Assembly (NCBI GenBank): GCA_902495325.1
Contig: CABUWK010000006.1
Coordinates: 10,740-74,739 of the forward strand
DNA length: 64,000 nucleotides
From: an uncultured Acidiphilium sp.
GTDB lineage: Bacteria; Bacillota; Clostridia; Christensenellales; Borkfalkiaceae
Reading direction: 5' to 3'
In this document: positions 26,902 through 36,154 of the stretch, piece by piece
Numbering within the stretch: the first letter of the stretch is position 1
Layout: every line of letters starts with the position of its first letter
Made by a program: the position numbers and the translations under genes
Notes under the pieces: model-generated
What the model saw: the letters and a program-made list of their open reading frames with translations, nothing else
What the model was told of the DNA's origin: nothing
Databases searched by the model: none

Positions 26902-29094
26902 TCAGTCGTTCCACCAATCGAACCCCGAAAGTTTTTCCTTTTTGCCGTCCGTTTTTACGGGCGGTATTTTTATACGTTCTCCTTCCTCTCTCACGCCGTT
27001 TTCGATCCGGTAAGGGGTAAGGGTATATCGGTAAACGGTATCGCCTTTCAGATCCGTCACGGCAAGCGTTTCGCCCGAATGCAGGATAAATTCTCGTTCT
27101 CCTTCGTTTTCGTCAACGAGGATATCGGAGTCGTCTTCACAAACGCAAAAGATTTCAAAATTTCCGTTTTTATAAGTGATTTTATAATCTTTTATGTGTG
27201 GTGCGACAGGTGGCTTTTCCGTTTCCGGCTCGGTGCCGGCAAGGAAATAAAACGGGTTTCCCTTTCCGGAAGAGACGGAGTAAAGTTTCGGCACGTCTCC
27301 TTCCGTATCCCTGATCACATTTGTTTTTATAACGCCGTCCGGACAGGGAAATTCTCCGGGCGGATCGTTTTTATGCAAGGCGGAGAGAACGTCTCCCGCC
27401 ATTGCGGCGGGGTAACTTCCGCCCGAAACGGAATTTGCCATCGGAGAGAAATCGGCGTTTCCGAGCCATACCGCAACCGTATAATCTTTCGTGAAAGCAA
27501 CGCAGTAAGCGTCCGTGTTTCCCGAAGAAGATCCGTTCGTACCCGTTTTCGCGCAAACGGAAAAGGGAAGAGCGGAAAGTTTTCTCGCCGTTCCGTATCC
27601 GACGCACGCCTGCAGCATGTCCCGGACGATAAACGCCGTTCCGGGGCTGAAAACGTCTTCTTTTTTCGTTTCCGCGCGGTAAACAAGGGTCCCGTCTTTT
27701 CGTCTGATCTCCGAAACGAATTTCGGTTTCGTATAAGCTCCGTCTCCGGAAAAGGGGAGATATGCTCCCGCAAGCGTTTTTAAATCGATCCCGCCGCTGA
27801 TGTTTCCGAGCGCGGCGGAAAGATCGTCGTTCTTGATAGAAACGCCGAGTTTTTCCGCATACGCTTTTGCTTTCTTTACGCCGAGATTACGATAAACGGA
27901 TACCGCCGCAACGTTGGAACTGTAAGCAAGCGCGTCCTTCACGCTGATATAACCGCGGTATTTGTTGCCGTAATTCGAGGGGGAATATTTCCCGAAATCC
28001 GTTTTGCGATCGTCGATCACGCTCGCTTCCGTAACGATTTTTTCTTCGATCGCGGGGGCGTATACGAGCCATGGTTTCGCGCAGGATGCGGGAATCCGGC
28101 AAAGTTCTCCGGTATCGGACGCGCAGGCGATCACCTTACCCCCGTCATTGGATAAAACGACTGTCGCGAAGTTGCATGAAAGCGCGTAATCTTCCGCGAG
28201 CGGAAGGGCGTTTTCCGCATCTTCCCGATAAAACGTTTTCACGGTATAACCGCTCAGCCCGTTTTCGTTTTCCAGCCCGAGGATATCCGCCGCCTCCGCG
28301 AGAGAAAGAGAAACATAGTATTTCTTCCTTTCGTAATCTTCTTTAAAATTTAAGACAATATCTTTTATTTTCGCTTGTTTATATTCCGTTTCGCTTATGA
28401 GCCCCTGAGCTTGCATCTCGGAAAGAACAAGGTTTCTGCGCCGCTTCGCGCCTTCCGGATTTTTAAAGGGATCGAGAACGGAAGGCGCCTTTACGAGGGC
28501 GGCGAGCGTCGCGCCTTCTTCGAGCGTGAGTTCGCACGGCTTTTTGCCGAAATAAGTTTTTGCCGCCCGACCGATACCGTAACAGCCTTCACCGAAGTAA
28601 ACGCGGTTTAAGTAGGCGGTAAGAATCTCGTCTTTCGAAAAACTTCTCTCGAGTTCCTTTGTCAGTTTATATTCCTTCATCTTCCGCGTGAACGTTTTCT
28701 CCCGCGAAAGGTAAACGTTTTTCACGAGTTGCTGGCTGATCGTGGAACCGCCTTCCTTTAAGGAAAAGGAGAGCAGGTTGTTTTTCGTTGCCCTCAGAAG
28801 GGCGCGCGCGTCAATTCCGTTATGGCGGTAAAACCGTTTGTCTTCAATCGCCACGAAAGCGTTTTTTACGGAAACGGGAATATCCCGCGAGCAGGTATAG
28901 TCGTCGTTTTCGGTGAGAGCGTTTCCGTTCTCGTCCGTTACGATACAGGCAACGCTTTTGCTTCCGAGGAGTTCCGGGTCGAAACGAACCCCTTTCGTGA
29001 CCGCAAAATAAAACGCGCCGGCACCCGCAGCCGACACCGAGACGATCAGAATGAGAAACAGCAGAATTTTCGCCGTGATACGTAACCCTTTCAT
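26902..29094 (-). CDS. Class A penicillin-binding protein (PBP1A-like)
   Basis: About 730 residues: one N-terminal anchor (ITAKILLFLILIVSVSAAGAG), a GT51 glycosyltransferase domain (EDKRFYRHNGID, EGGSTISQQLVKN, ~60-230) and a transpeptidase domain with SCAK near residue 334, SSN near 390 and KTGTNGSSSGNTDAYC near 516. The SxxK reads ASCAKPW rather than the usual GSTFKP, a mild oddity. The C-terminus (~600-730) is a small beta-rich extension. It builds and crosslinks peptidoglycan. Start: the ATG at 29094 gives a clean anchor and lies 7 bases after a CATAAT box; 29124 is an alternative. Confidence 0.92.
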   Translation of the reverse strand: MKGLRITAKILLFLILIVSVSAAGAGAFYFAVTKGVRFDPELLGSKSVACIVTDENGNALTENDDYTCSRDIPVSVKNAFVAIEDKRFYRHNGIDARALLRATKNNLLSFSLKEGGSTISQQLVKNVYLSREKTFTRKMKEYKLTKELERSFSKDEILTAYLNRVYFGEGCYGIGRAAKTYFGKKPCELTLEEGATLAALVKAPSVLDPFKNPEGAKRRRNLVLSEMQAQGLISETEYKQAKIKDIVLNFKEDYERKKYYVSLSLAEAADILGLENENGLSGYTVKTFYREDAENALPLAEDYALSCNFATVVLSNDGGKVIACASDTGELCRIPASCAKPWLVYAPAIEEKIVTEASVIDDRKTDFGKYSPSNYGNKYRGYISVKDALAYSSNVAAVSVYRNLGVKKAKAYAEKLGVSIKNDDLSAALGNISGGIDLKTLAGAYLPFSGDGAYTKPKFVSEIRRKDGTLVYRAETKKEDVFSPGTAFIVRDMLQACVGYGTARKLSALPFSVCAKTGTNGSSSGNTDAYCVAFTKDYTVAVWLGNADFSPMANSVSGGSYPAAMAGDVLSALHKNDPPGEFPCPDGVIKTNVIRDTEGDVPKLYSVSSGKGNPFYFLAGTEPETEKPPVAPHIKDYKITYKNGNFEIFCVCEDDSDILVDENEGEREFILHSGETLAVTDLKGDTVYRYTLTPYRIENGVREEGERIKIPPVKTDGKKEKLSGFDWWND

Positions 29095-29138
29095 ATCGCA
29101 TATTATGGGAATTTTTCCGATCATTATGCCGATATCGC

Positions 29139-29167
29139 TTGATAAATTTTCCGTTTTCCGCTATAAT
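29139..29167 (+). promoter_or_regulatory. Promoter of miaB, probably leaderless
   Basis: TTGATA (29139-29144), 17 bases, perfect TATAAT (29162-29167). The miaB ATG is at 29175, 7 bases after the -10 box, with no Shine-Dalgarno between. Confidence 0.65.
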
Positions 29168-29174
29168 ATTGTTT

Positions 29175-30491
29175 ATGAAAAAATATCTGATCTATACATA
29201 CGGTTGCCAGATGAACGTACACGAATCGGAGAAGATCGCAGGCATCCTTTCGGCGAAAGGATACGAAAAGTGCGAAAACGCCGAAGAAGCAGACGTCATC
29301 GTTTTCAATACCTGCTGCGTGCGCGAAAATGCGGAGCAGCACGCGTTCGGCAACATCGGAATGTTCAAAAAACTGAAGAAGGAAAAACCGGGGCTGATCC
29401 TTGCCGTATGCGGTTGTATGACCCAACAGGGGGATTTCGCCCGCAGGCTGCACGAGTCTTTCCCGTACGTGGATATCATCCTCGGGACCTTTAATATCGA
29501 CGAATTCGGCGATCTGCTCGACAAAAAGCTCGCCACGACGAAATCGGTGATCGAGATCCGCGAAAAGAACGGCGAGGTGACGGAAGGGATCAGACCGATG
29601 CGGTCGAGTTACCCCAACGCCTGGGTGAACGTGATGTACGGCTGCAACAATTTCTGTTCTTACTGTATCGTTCCGTACGTCCGCGGGAGAGAACGCAGCA
29701 GAAAAGCGGAAGACGTGATAAAGGAAGTCCGTTCGCTCGTGGACGAGGGGTATAAGGAGATCACTCTTCTCGGTCAGAACGTAAATTCCTACGGAAAGGA
29801 TCTCGGCGACGATTCCTCTTTCGCGGGGCTTCTGAACGAGATCGGAAAAATCGAAGGGAAGTTCCGCCTTCGCTTCATGTCCAACCACCCGAAGGATCTG
29901 ACGGAAGACGTGGTGATCGCATTGAAAAACAACCCCCACGCGTGCAGGGCGATACATCTTCCCGTGCAGTCGGGAAGCGACAGGATCCTGAAGCTGATGA
30001 ACCGCAGATACACGGCGGAAAGTTATACAGAAAAGGTGGAGATGATCAGGCGGCTTCTGCCAGGCTGTGCGATCACGACGGACGTGATCGTCGGGTTCCC
30101 GACCGAAACGGAAGAAGATTTCGGAGATACCGTAGCCCTTCTCGACCGCATCGGGTTCGACGGGGCGTTTACCTTCGTATATTCCCCCCGCGAGGGAACG
30201 AAAGCCGCGGCGATGGACGGGCAGATCCCCGACGAGGTGAAAAAGGACAGGATCATGCGGCTCGTGGAATATCAGAACGAAAAAAACCGCGACGAATCCA
30301 AAGAGTATATCGGAAAAACGGTGGAGATCCTCTGCGAGGATTTCGACGAAAAGAAGAAAAAATACATGGGACGGGACGAACGGGGCAGAATGGCATACTT
30401 CGATTCTCCCGTCGGCGTGATCGGAAAATTCCTGCAGGTAAAAATCACCTCGACGGGCGGCATGAGCCTGATCGGCGAAATTGCGGAATGA
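29175..30491 (+). CDS. miaB: tRNA-2-methylthio-N6-dimethylallyladenosine synthase MiaB
   Basis: 438 residues. The N-terminal UPF0004 domain binds the auxiliary Fe-S cluster through C11, C47 and C81; the radical-SAM motif is C157-NNF-C161-SY-C164; a TRAM domain forms the C-terminus (~375-438). It adds methylthio to i6A37 of tRNA, acting after MiaA, encoded 4.7 kb downstream in the same run. The start at 29175 gives MKKYLIYTYGCQMN, the canonical N-terminus; an upstream in-frame ATG lies inside the promoter. Confidence 0.95.
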   Translation: MKKYLIYTYGCQMNVHESEKIAGILSAKGYEKCENAEEADVIVFNTCCVRENAEQHAFGNIGMFKKLKKEKPGLILAVCGCMTQQGDFARRLHESFPYVDIILGTFNIDEFGDLLDKKLATTKSVIEIREKNGEVTEGIRPMRSSYPNAWVNVMYGCNNFCSYCIVPYVRGRERSRKAEDVIKEVRSLVDEGYKEITLLGQNVNSYGKDLGDDSSFAGLLNEIGKIEGKFRLRFMSNHPKDLTEDVVIALKNNPHACRAIHLPVQSGSDRILKLMNRRYTAESYTEKVEMIRRLLPGCAITTDVIVGFPTETEEDFGDTVALLDRIGFDGAFTFVYSPREGTKAAAMDGQIPDEVKKDRIMRLVEYQNEKNRDESKEYIGKTVEILCEDFDEKKKKYMGRDERGRMAYFDSPVGVIGKFLQVKITSTGGMSLIGEIAE

Positions 30492-30545
30492 CGTTCGCAG
30501 AAATGAGGAACGGGCTGCTCTCGGCAGCCGGACACGGAGAATACT

Positions 30546-33161
30546 ATGGCTGAAAAAAAATTCGAAAAGTCGGACATGATGAAACACTACGATACGATCA
30601 AAGAGAAATATCCCGATTGCATCGTGTTTTATCGTCTCGGGGACTTTTACGAAATGTTCTTTGACGACGCGATCAAAGTTTCGGGAATGCTCGATCTCAC
30701 GCTTACGGGGAGAGACTGCGGGCTCGAACAGCGCGCCCCCATGTGCGGGATCCCTTATCACGCGGCGGACGAATATATCGCGAAACTCGTCGCTCTGGGA
30801 GAAAAAGTCGCGATCTGCGAACAACTTTCCGAACCGGGAAAGGGAAAAGGACTTGTCGAGCGGGACGTCATCCGCATCGTGTCTTCCGGCACGGTGACGG
30901 AATCGGAACTGATCGACGAGGGGAAAAACAACTTTATCGCCTGCGTTTACGCAACGCGCGCTTCCGTCGGAGTCGCCTGGTGCGACATTACGACGGGGCA
31001 GTTTTACGCGAAATCGTTTGAAGGGGACAATGCGGAATCCGATCTTTGCGATCATCTCGTGCGGATCTCTCCGGCGGAGATAATCTGCAATCCGCAATTC
31101 CTTTCCCGCGCGAACGAAATGCCCGTCGTACAACATAAGGTAATACCGCCTTTCAACGGCTATTCGGAGCGGGCTTTTTTGCGGGAAAATGCGGAAAAGG
31201 TCGTGCGGGAACAGTTTGCCGTGCATTCTCTTTCCGTATTCGGGATCGAAGAAGACCCGGCGGTCGTCGGCGCATGCGGAGCTCTTCTGGCGTACTTACG
31301 CGAAACGCAGAAACACGCTCTTCGCAACATCGATAACGTATCGCTGGAAGTTTCGTCCGAACAGATGATCTTCGACGCTTCCGCTCTCCGCAATCTCGAA
31401 CTCGTGAAAAATCAGAGGGACGGAAAGACGTACGGTACCCTTTTATGGGTGCTTGACAAAACGACCACCGCGATGGGAAAAAGAATGATGAGGAACTGGG
31501 TCCTTTCTCCTCTCACTTCTCCCGAAAAAATCGCTTACCGTCTCGACGGGGTGGAAGAACTCTCGAAAAGCGCGGTGCTCAGGGAAGGGCTTACCGAAAG
31601 ACTGAAGGGGATCAAAGACACGGAGAGGATCGCAGGGCGCATTTCCAACGACCGCATCTCGCCGAAGGACTGCGAAACCCTCGCGAAATCGATCGCGGCT
31701 TTTCCGTCCGTCAAGCTTCTGCTGTTCGGCGTTTCCTCCGCGATTTTAAAAGACGCAGACAAATACATTTACGGGTTCGAAGATCTTTCTTCTCTTCTCG
31801 AAAGCGCGATCGTGGAAAACGCCCCCGTCGTCACGAAGGACGGCGGTTTTATCAAAGACGGATTCGACCCGGAACTCGACCGCCTGCGCGGCATCCGCGA
31901 GAACGCCGCTTCCGTCATCAAAAAAATGGAAGAGACGGAGCGCGAGAAAACGGGGATCAAAAATCTTAAAATCGGTTATAACCGTGTTTTCGGCTATTAT
32001 ATCGAGGTTACCAATTCCTTTAAAGAACTCGTTCCTTACGATTACATCCGCAAGCAGACCCTGACGGGGGGCGAACGGTATATCACGGAAGAACTGAAAA
32101 AAGTGGAAGAAGAGATCCTGACGAGCAGCGAACGCTGTAAAAAAATCGAAGGGGAGATCTTCGAAAAGATCCGCGGCGTTCTCCGCGAGAACATAAAGAA
32201 ATTGCAGGCTTCTTCCCGTGCGATCGCCTGTCTCGACTGCATTTTGTCCTTCGCCGCGGTTGCAAAAGACAACAATTACGTCCGCCCGACGATCGTTCCG
32301 AGCGACAAGCCGATGAACGTGGTTCAGGGCAGGCATCCCGTGGTGGAATGTGTTTCCAAAGAGCCGTTTATCGCGAACGACACCCTTCTCGATACGGACG
32401 AAAACAGAGTGCTCATCGTAACGGGACCGAACATGGCGGGCAAAAGCACTTACATGCGGCAGAACGCCCTGATCGCCGTCATGGCGCATATGGGGTCGTT
32501 CGTTCCCGCGAAATCCGCAGAGATCCCCGTGATCGACCGCATTTTTACGAGGATCGGCGCGAGCGACAATCTGATTTTCGATCAGAGTACCTTTATGGTG
32601 GAAATGACGGAAGTCGCTTCCATTCTCCGCCATGCGACCTCGAAAAGTCTGCTGATCCTCGACGAAGTCGGCAGGGGAACAAGTACGTACGACGGTCTTT
32701 CGATCGCCTGGGCGGTCGTGGAATACCTTGCGAAAACGGTGAAAGCGAAAACGTTGTTCGCGACCCATTATCACGAACTTTCCGAGCTGGAAGGGGTGAT
32801 CGACGGCGTGAAGAACTATAAGATCACCGTCCGCGAGATCAACGGGAAAGTGGTGTTTTTAAGAAAGATCATGCGGGGCAGCGCAAACCGCAGTTTCGGG
32901 ATCGAAGTGGCGTCTCTCGCGGGCATTCCGTCTGACGTGACGGCGCGCGCAAAAGCCATTTTAAAGAAACTCGAGAAAAACGATCTCGCGAAATCCTCTG
33001 CGGGCGATCTTCCCGCAGAAGAAGAGATCGAAGAGGAAATCGCTCCCGCGCTTTCGGAAACGGAAGAGGCGATCCGGGACGCAGACGTGAACTGCATGAC
33101 GCCGCTCGATGCGTTAAAACTGATTTCCGATTTAAAGAAAAAGTTGCAAAATAACAGATAA
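30546..33161 (+). CDS. mutS: DNA mismatch repair protein MutS
   Basis: 871 residues, full length. GDFYEMF near residue 35 carries the mismatch-wedging Phe-X-Glu. The ATPase has GPNMAGKSTYMRQ near 627, STFMVEMTE, LILDEVGRGTSTYDG and ATHYHEL. The C-terminus has the short acidic linker and helical tail for MutL/clamp contacts. ACGGAGAATACT supplies the ribosome site. It lies in the order miaB-mutS-mutL-miaA. Confidence 0.97.
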   Translation: MAEKKFEKSDMMKHYDTIKEKYPDCIVFYRLGDFYEMFFDDAIKVSGMLDLTLTGRDCGLEQRAPMCGIPYHAADEYIAKLVALGEKVAICEQLSEPGKGKGLVERDVIRIVSSGTVTESELIDEGKNNFIACVYATRASVGVAWCDITTGQFYAKSFEGDNAESDLCDHLVRISPAEIICNPQFLSRANEMPVVQHKVIPPFNGYSERAFLRENAEKVVREQFAVHSLSVFGIEEDPAVVGACGALLAYLRETQKHALRNIDNVSLEVSSEQMIFDASALRNLELVKNQRDGKTYGTLLWVLDKTTTAMGKRMMRNWVLSPLTSPEKIAYRLDGVEELSKSAVLREGLTERLKGIKDTERIAGRISNDRISPKDCETLAKSIAAFPSVKLLLFGVSSAILKDADKYIYGFEDLSSLLESAIVENAPVVTKDGGFIKDGFDPELDRLRGIRENAASVIKKMEETEREKTGIKNLKIGYNRVFGYYIEVTNSFKELVPYDYIRKQTLTGGERYITEELKKVEEEILTSSERCKKIEGEIFEKIRGVLRENIKKLQASSRAIACLDCILSFAAVAKDNNYVRPTIVPSDKPMNVVQGRHPVVECVSKEPFIANDTLLDTDENRVLIVTGPNMAGKSTYMRQNALIAVMAHMGSFVPAKSAEIPVIDRIFTRIGASDNLIFDQSTFMVEMTEVASILRHATSKSLLILDEVGRGTSTYDGLSIAWAVVEYLAKTVKAKTLFATHYHELSELEGVIDGVKNYKITVREINGKVVFLRKIMRGSANRSFGIEVASLAGIPSDVTARAKAILKKLEKNDLAKSSAGDLPAEEEIEEEIAPALSETEEAIRDADVNCMTPLDALKLISDLKKKLQNNR

Positions 33162-33221
33162 AATATTAAATTATTAATTGTTTTACGTGTTTTTAAAATA
33201 CGGGGATTCTATTCAGGAACT

Positions 33222-35177
33222 ATGGCTAAAATCAATATTCTGGACAAAAGTGTTTACAGCCGTATCGCGGCGGGCGAAGTGGTCGAAAGACCGTTTTCCG
33301 TCGTGAAAGAACTCGTGGAAAACTCGATCGACGCGGGGGCGCACGAGATCTCCGTCACGATCACGGACGGAGGCAAGGAAAGCATTGTCGTAACGGACGA
33401 TGGTTGCGGCATGTCGGCGGAAGACCTTCCGCATGCTTTTCTGCCGCACGCGACAAGCAAGATCGAAAAAGCGGAGGATCTCGACGCGATCATGACGCTC
33501 GGCTTCCGCGGGGAAGCTCTCGCTTCGGTCGCATCCGTTGCGAAAGTTACGATATTGACCTGTGACGAAGAAAGCGAGATCGGCTGCACGATGACGGCGG
33601 AAGGGGGTGTGCTCGGCGAACTCGATTATTATCCCGCATCGCGCGGGACGACGATCACGGTGAAAGATCTTTTCTACAACACGCCCGCCCGTGCGAAATT
33701 CATGAAATCGACCAAAGCGGAAGAAACGGATATCACCGGCATGATGGCAAGGCTTATTCTCGCAAACCCGAAAATCTCCTTCCGTTACGTTTCGGACGGC
33801 AAGCAGATCTATAAAACGAACGGCGAAGGGCTCGAAGAAGCGATCATCCGCATATACGGATACGAAACGATCACGAACTGCTTTAAGATCGAAGCCGTGA
33901 AAAACGGCATTTCCGTTTCGGGCTATATCGGAAAACACTTTTTCACGAAGGCGAACAGAACATACCAGACCTGTATTTTAAACGGGCGGTATATCGTGAA
34001 CGCAACGGTGCAGTCCGCCATTCATAACGCTTATGCGAGTTATCTGATGAAACGGCAGTATCCTTTTTACGTGCTGAACGTCCGCGTTTCGCCGGACGTT
34101 GTCGACGTGAATGCCCATCCGAACAAAACGGACGTCAGATTTTCGGACAATCAGGTTATTTACGGCACGCTGTATTCTCTTGTTTCCAGCGTGCTGGACG
34201 GGTCTTCGCAGGCTCTCGATATTCTGAAAACAAACGAATATCCCTCTCTCGGCGAAGAGGAAAAGAAACCGCTCGTTCCGCCGGAATTCGACCATGCGAT
34301 CTCCTCGGCGAAAGAAGAGAAAAACAGAGAGATCGAAAATGCGAAATACGATTTCTCGAAACCGATCCCGCCCGTTTACAAACCGGAGCAATCTTACGCG
34401 TATATGCTGAAAAACGCCCCCGCCAAATCCCTTTCGGAAGGGTTCGGGGAGATGAGGGACAGCGCGTACGAAGAAGAGAGCCTTTCCGGACAAAAAAAGG
34501 AAGAAAAGGTCGATATTTTTGCCGAAAACAAAAAATATATCGAACAGATGGAACGGGAAAAAGAGGAAAAGCAAAAGCTGATCCAGCAGCAGATGAGCGA
34601 GAAAATGCCCTTCCGTACCGTCGGACAGGTCCTCACGACCTATCTCATCCTCGAGCGGGGAGAGGAGATCTACTTTATCGATCAGCACGCCGCGCACGAA
34701 AGGATCTTATACGATAAATTCAAAGCGGCGTACCTCGGGGCGTCGGAACCGATGCAGCAGCCGATGCTGATCCCTTACGTGCTCAAAACCAATCCGTCAG
34801 AATTCGATTTCATTGACGGAAAACTCTCTTATCTCCGTAAAATGGGATTCGAAATCGAATATAACGACGATTCTTCTTACGTGGTGTATCAGATCCCGTA
34901 TCTCCTTTCCGATATCGACCTGAAAGCCTTTTTCGACGATCTGCTTTCCGACCTCGGGCTCAGAAAAACGGAGATCCCGGACATCGTAAACGAAAAACTG
35001 ATGCAGAAAGCCTGTAAGGCGGCGATCAAATCGGGAATGACTCTCTCCGAACCGGAAATGAAAAAACTGCTCGAAGACATCGACGGCGATATGGGGCTGA
35101 AGTGCCCGCACGGCAGACCGATCGCCGTAAGGATCACGAGAACGGAGATCGATAAATGGTTCAAGCGGATCGTATGA
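33222..35177 (+). CDS. mutL: DNA mismatch repair protein MutL
   Basis: 651 residues. The GHKL ATPase has VVKELVENSIDAG, DDGCGM, ATSK and GFRGEALASVA in the first 110. The C-terminal endonuclease domain has DQHAAHERILYD near residue 486, ACKAAIKSGM and CPHGRP, so this is a nicking MutL as in bacteria lacking MutH. The last acidic position of DQHAx2Ex4E is Asp here rather than Glu. A charged linker (330-460) joins the halves. Its stop overlaps the miaA start. Confidence 0.96.
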   Translation: MAKINILDKSVYSRIAAGEVVERPFSVVKELVENSIDAGAHEISVTITDGGKESIVVTDDGCGMSAEDLPHAFLPHATSKIEKAEDLDAIMTLGFRGEALASVASVAKVTILTCDEESEIGCTMTAEGGVLGELDYYPASRGTTITVKDLFYNTPARAKFMKSTKAEETDITGMMARLILANPKISFRYVSDGKQIYKTNGEGLEEAIIRIYGYETITNCFKIEAVKNGISVSGYIGKHFFTKANRTYQTCILNGRYIVNATVQSAIHNAYASYLMKRQYPFYVLNVRVSPDVVDVNAHPNKTDVRFSDNQVIYGTLYSLVSSVLDGSSQALDILKTNEYPSLGEEEKKPLVPPEFDHAISSAKEEKNREIENAKYDFSKPIPPVYKPEQSYAYMLKNAPAKSLSEGFGEMRDSAYEEESLSGQKKEEKVDIFAENKKYIEQMEREKEEKQKLIQQQMSEKMPFRTVGQVLTTYLILERGEEIYFIDQHAAHERILYDKFKAAYLGASEPMQQPMLIPYVLKTNPSEFDFIDGKLSYLRKMGFEIEYNDDSSYVVYQIPYLLSDIDLKAFFDDLLSDLGLRKTEIPDIVNEKLMQKACKAAIKSGMTLSEPEMKKLLEDIDGDMGLKCPHGRPIAVRITRTEIDKWFKRIV

Positions 35178-36091
35178 GAAAACTCGCGATCGTATGCGGA
35201 CCCACCGCAACGGGGAAAACGGCGTTTTCGGTCGCGCTTGCCGAAGCGATCGGCGGAGAAGTGGTTTCCGCCGATTCCGTTTCGGTCTACCGCGGGCTCG
35301 ATATCGGCTCGGCAAAACCGACAGCGGAAGAAATGCACGGAATCCCGCATCATATGATCGACATTCTTTCTCCCGCGGATGCTTTTTCCGTTTCCGATTA
35401 CGAACGGTTGTCTCTGAAAGCGATCGACGAAATTTATGCCCGCGGGCATTTTCCGATTTTGTGCGGGGGAACGGGCTTTTATATCCGCTCCGTCGTATAT
35501 TCGCTGTCCTACGGGGGAACGCCGGAAAACCCGCAGATCCGCGCAAAATACGCCGAAATGGAAAGAGAGAAAGGGAAGGACGCCGTTTACGGGGTTTTAA
35601 AGAGCGTCGATCCCGAAACGGCGGCAAAAGTTCACCCGAACGACAGCGTGCGGGTGATCCGCGCGCTCGAGATTTTCGAGTCGACGGGGAAGAAGAAATC
35701 GGAGATTCGGGACGATATGAAACCGCGTTTCGACGCGTTTGCCGTCATGCCCGTTTTCCCGAGGGAAGAACTTTATCGCAGAATCGATTCCCGCGTGGAC
35801 GATATGATCGCCCGCGGATTGTTCGAAGAAGTGAAGGGGCTGATCGATGCCGGCGTTCCCGAAACGGCGCAGAGCATGCAGGCGATCGGATATAAAGAAA
35901 CGATCGAGGGCATGAAAAACGGCGACATGCAAGCCGCCGCGGAAAAAATCAAACAGAACTCCCGACGGTACGCAAAACGACAGATCACCTTTTTCAAAGC
36001 ATTTCCCATGCTTGTTTCTTATCCCGGCGATTCTCGGGAAGAGCGTTCCGCAATCATTTCGAAAATCAAAGAATTTATCTGTGATAATTAA
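35174..36091 (+). CDS. miaA: tRNA dimethylallyltransferase MiaA
   Basis: 305 residues. P-loop GPTATGKT at residues 9-16, then SADSVSVYRGLDIGSAKP and GIPHHMIDI, all conserved in MiaA. It transfers the dimethylallyl group from DMAPP to A37 of tRNA, the substrate for MiaB. DMAPP comes from the MEP pathway, whose last enzyme IspH is encoded at 2.5 kb. The ATG at 35174 overlaps the mutL stop (ATGA). Confidence 0.95.
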   Translation: MRKLAIVCGPTATGKTAFSVALAEAIGGEVVSADSVSVYRGLDIGSAKPTAEEMHGIPHHMIDILSPADAFSVSDYERLSLKAIDEIYARGHFPILCGGTGFYIRSVVYSLSYGGTPENPQIRAKYAEMEREKGKDAVYGVLKSVDPETAAKVHPNDSVRVIRALEIFESTGKKKSEIRDDMKPRFDAFAVMPVFPREELYRRIDSRVDDMIARGLFEEVKGLIDAGVPETAQSMQAIGYKETIEGMKNGDMQAAAEKIKQNSRRYAKRQITFFKAFPMLVSYPGDSREERSAIISKIKEFICDN

Positions 36092-36101
36092 ACTTTTTAT
36101 G

Positions 36102-36140
36102 AAAGACGAAAGCACCCTTTTCAAGGGTGCTTTCGTCTTT
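36102..36140. terminator. Shared terminator for miaA and the lexA-exonuclease operon
   Basis: A perfect 17-bp stem (36102-36118 with 36124-36140) with a 5-base loop, rich in A at its foot on the left and T on the right. It lies between convergent genes 10 bases past miaA and 15 before the exonuclease stop, so it can serve both strands. Confidence 0.85.
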
Positions 36141-36154
36141 TTGCCGGGAAACCT

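Noticed and set aside
29124..31226. 700-codon open frame on the minus strand
   Set aside because: It lies antisense to miaB and mutS, has no family motif and arises from the codon bias of those genes. The same holds for 10684-12162, 21461-22792, 16330-17610, 31746-32774 and 39130-40125.
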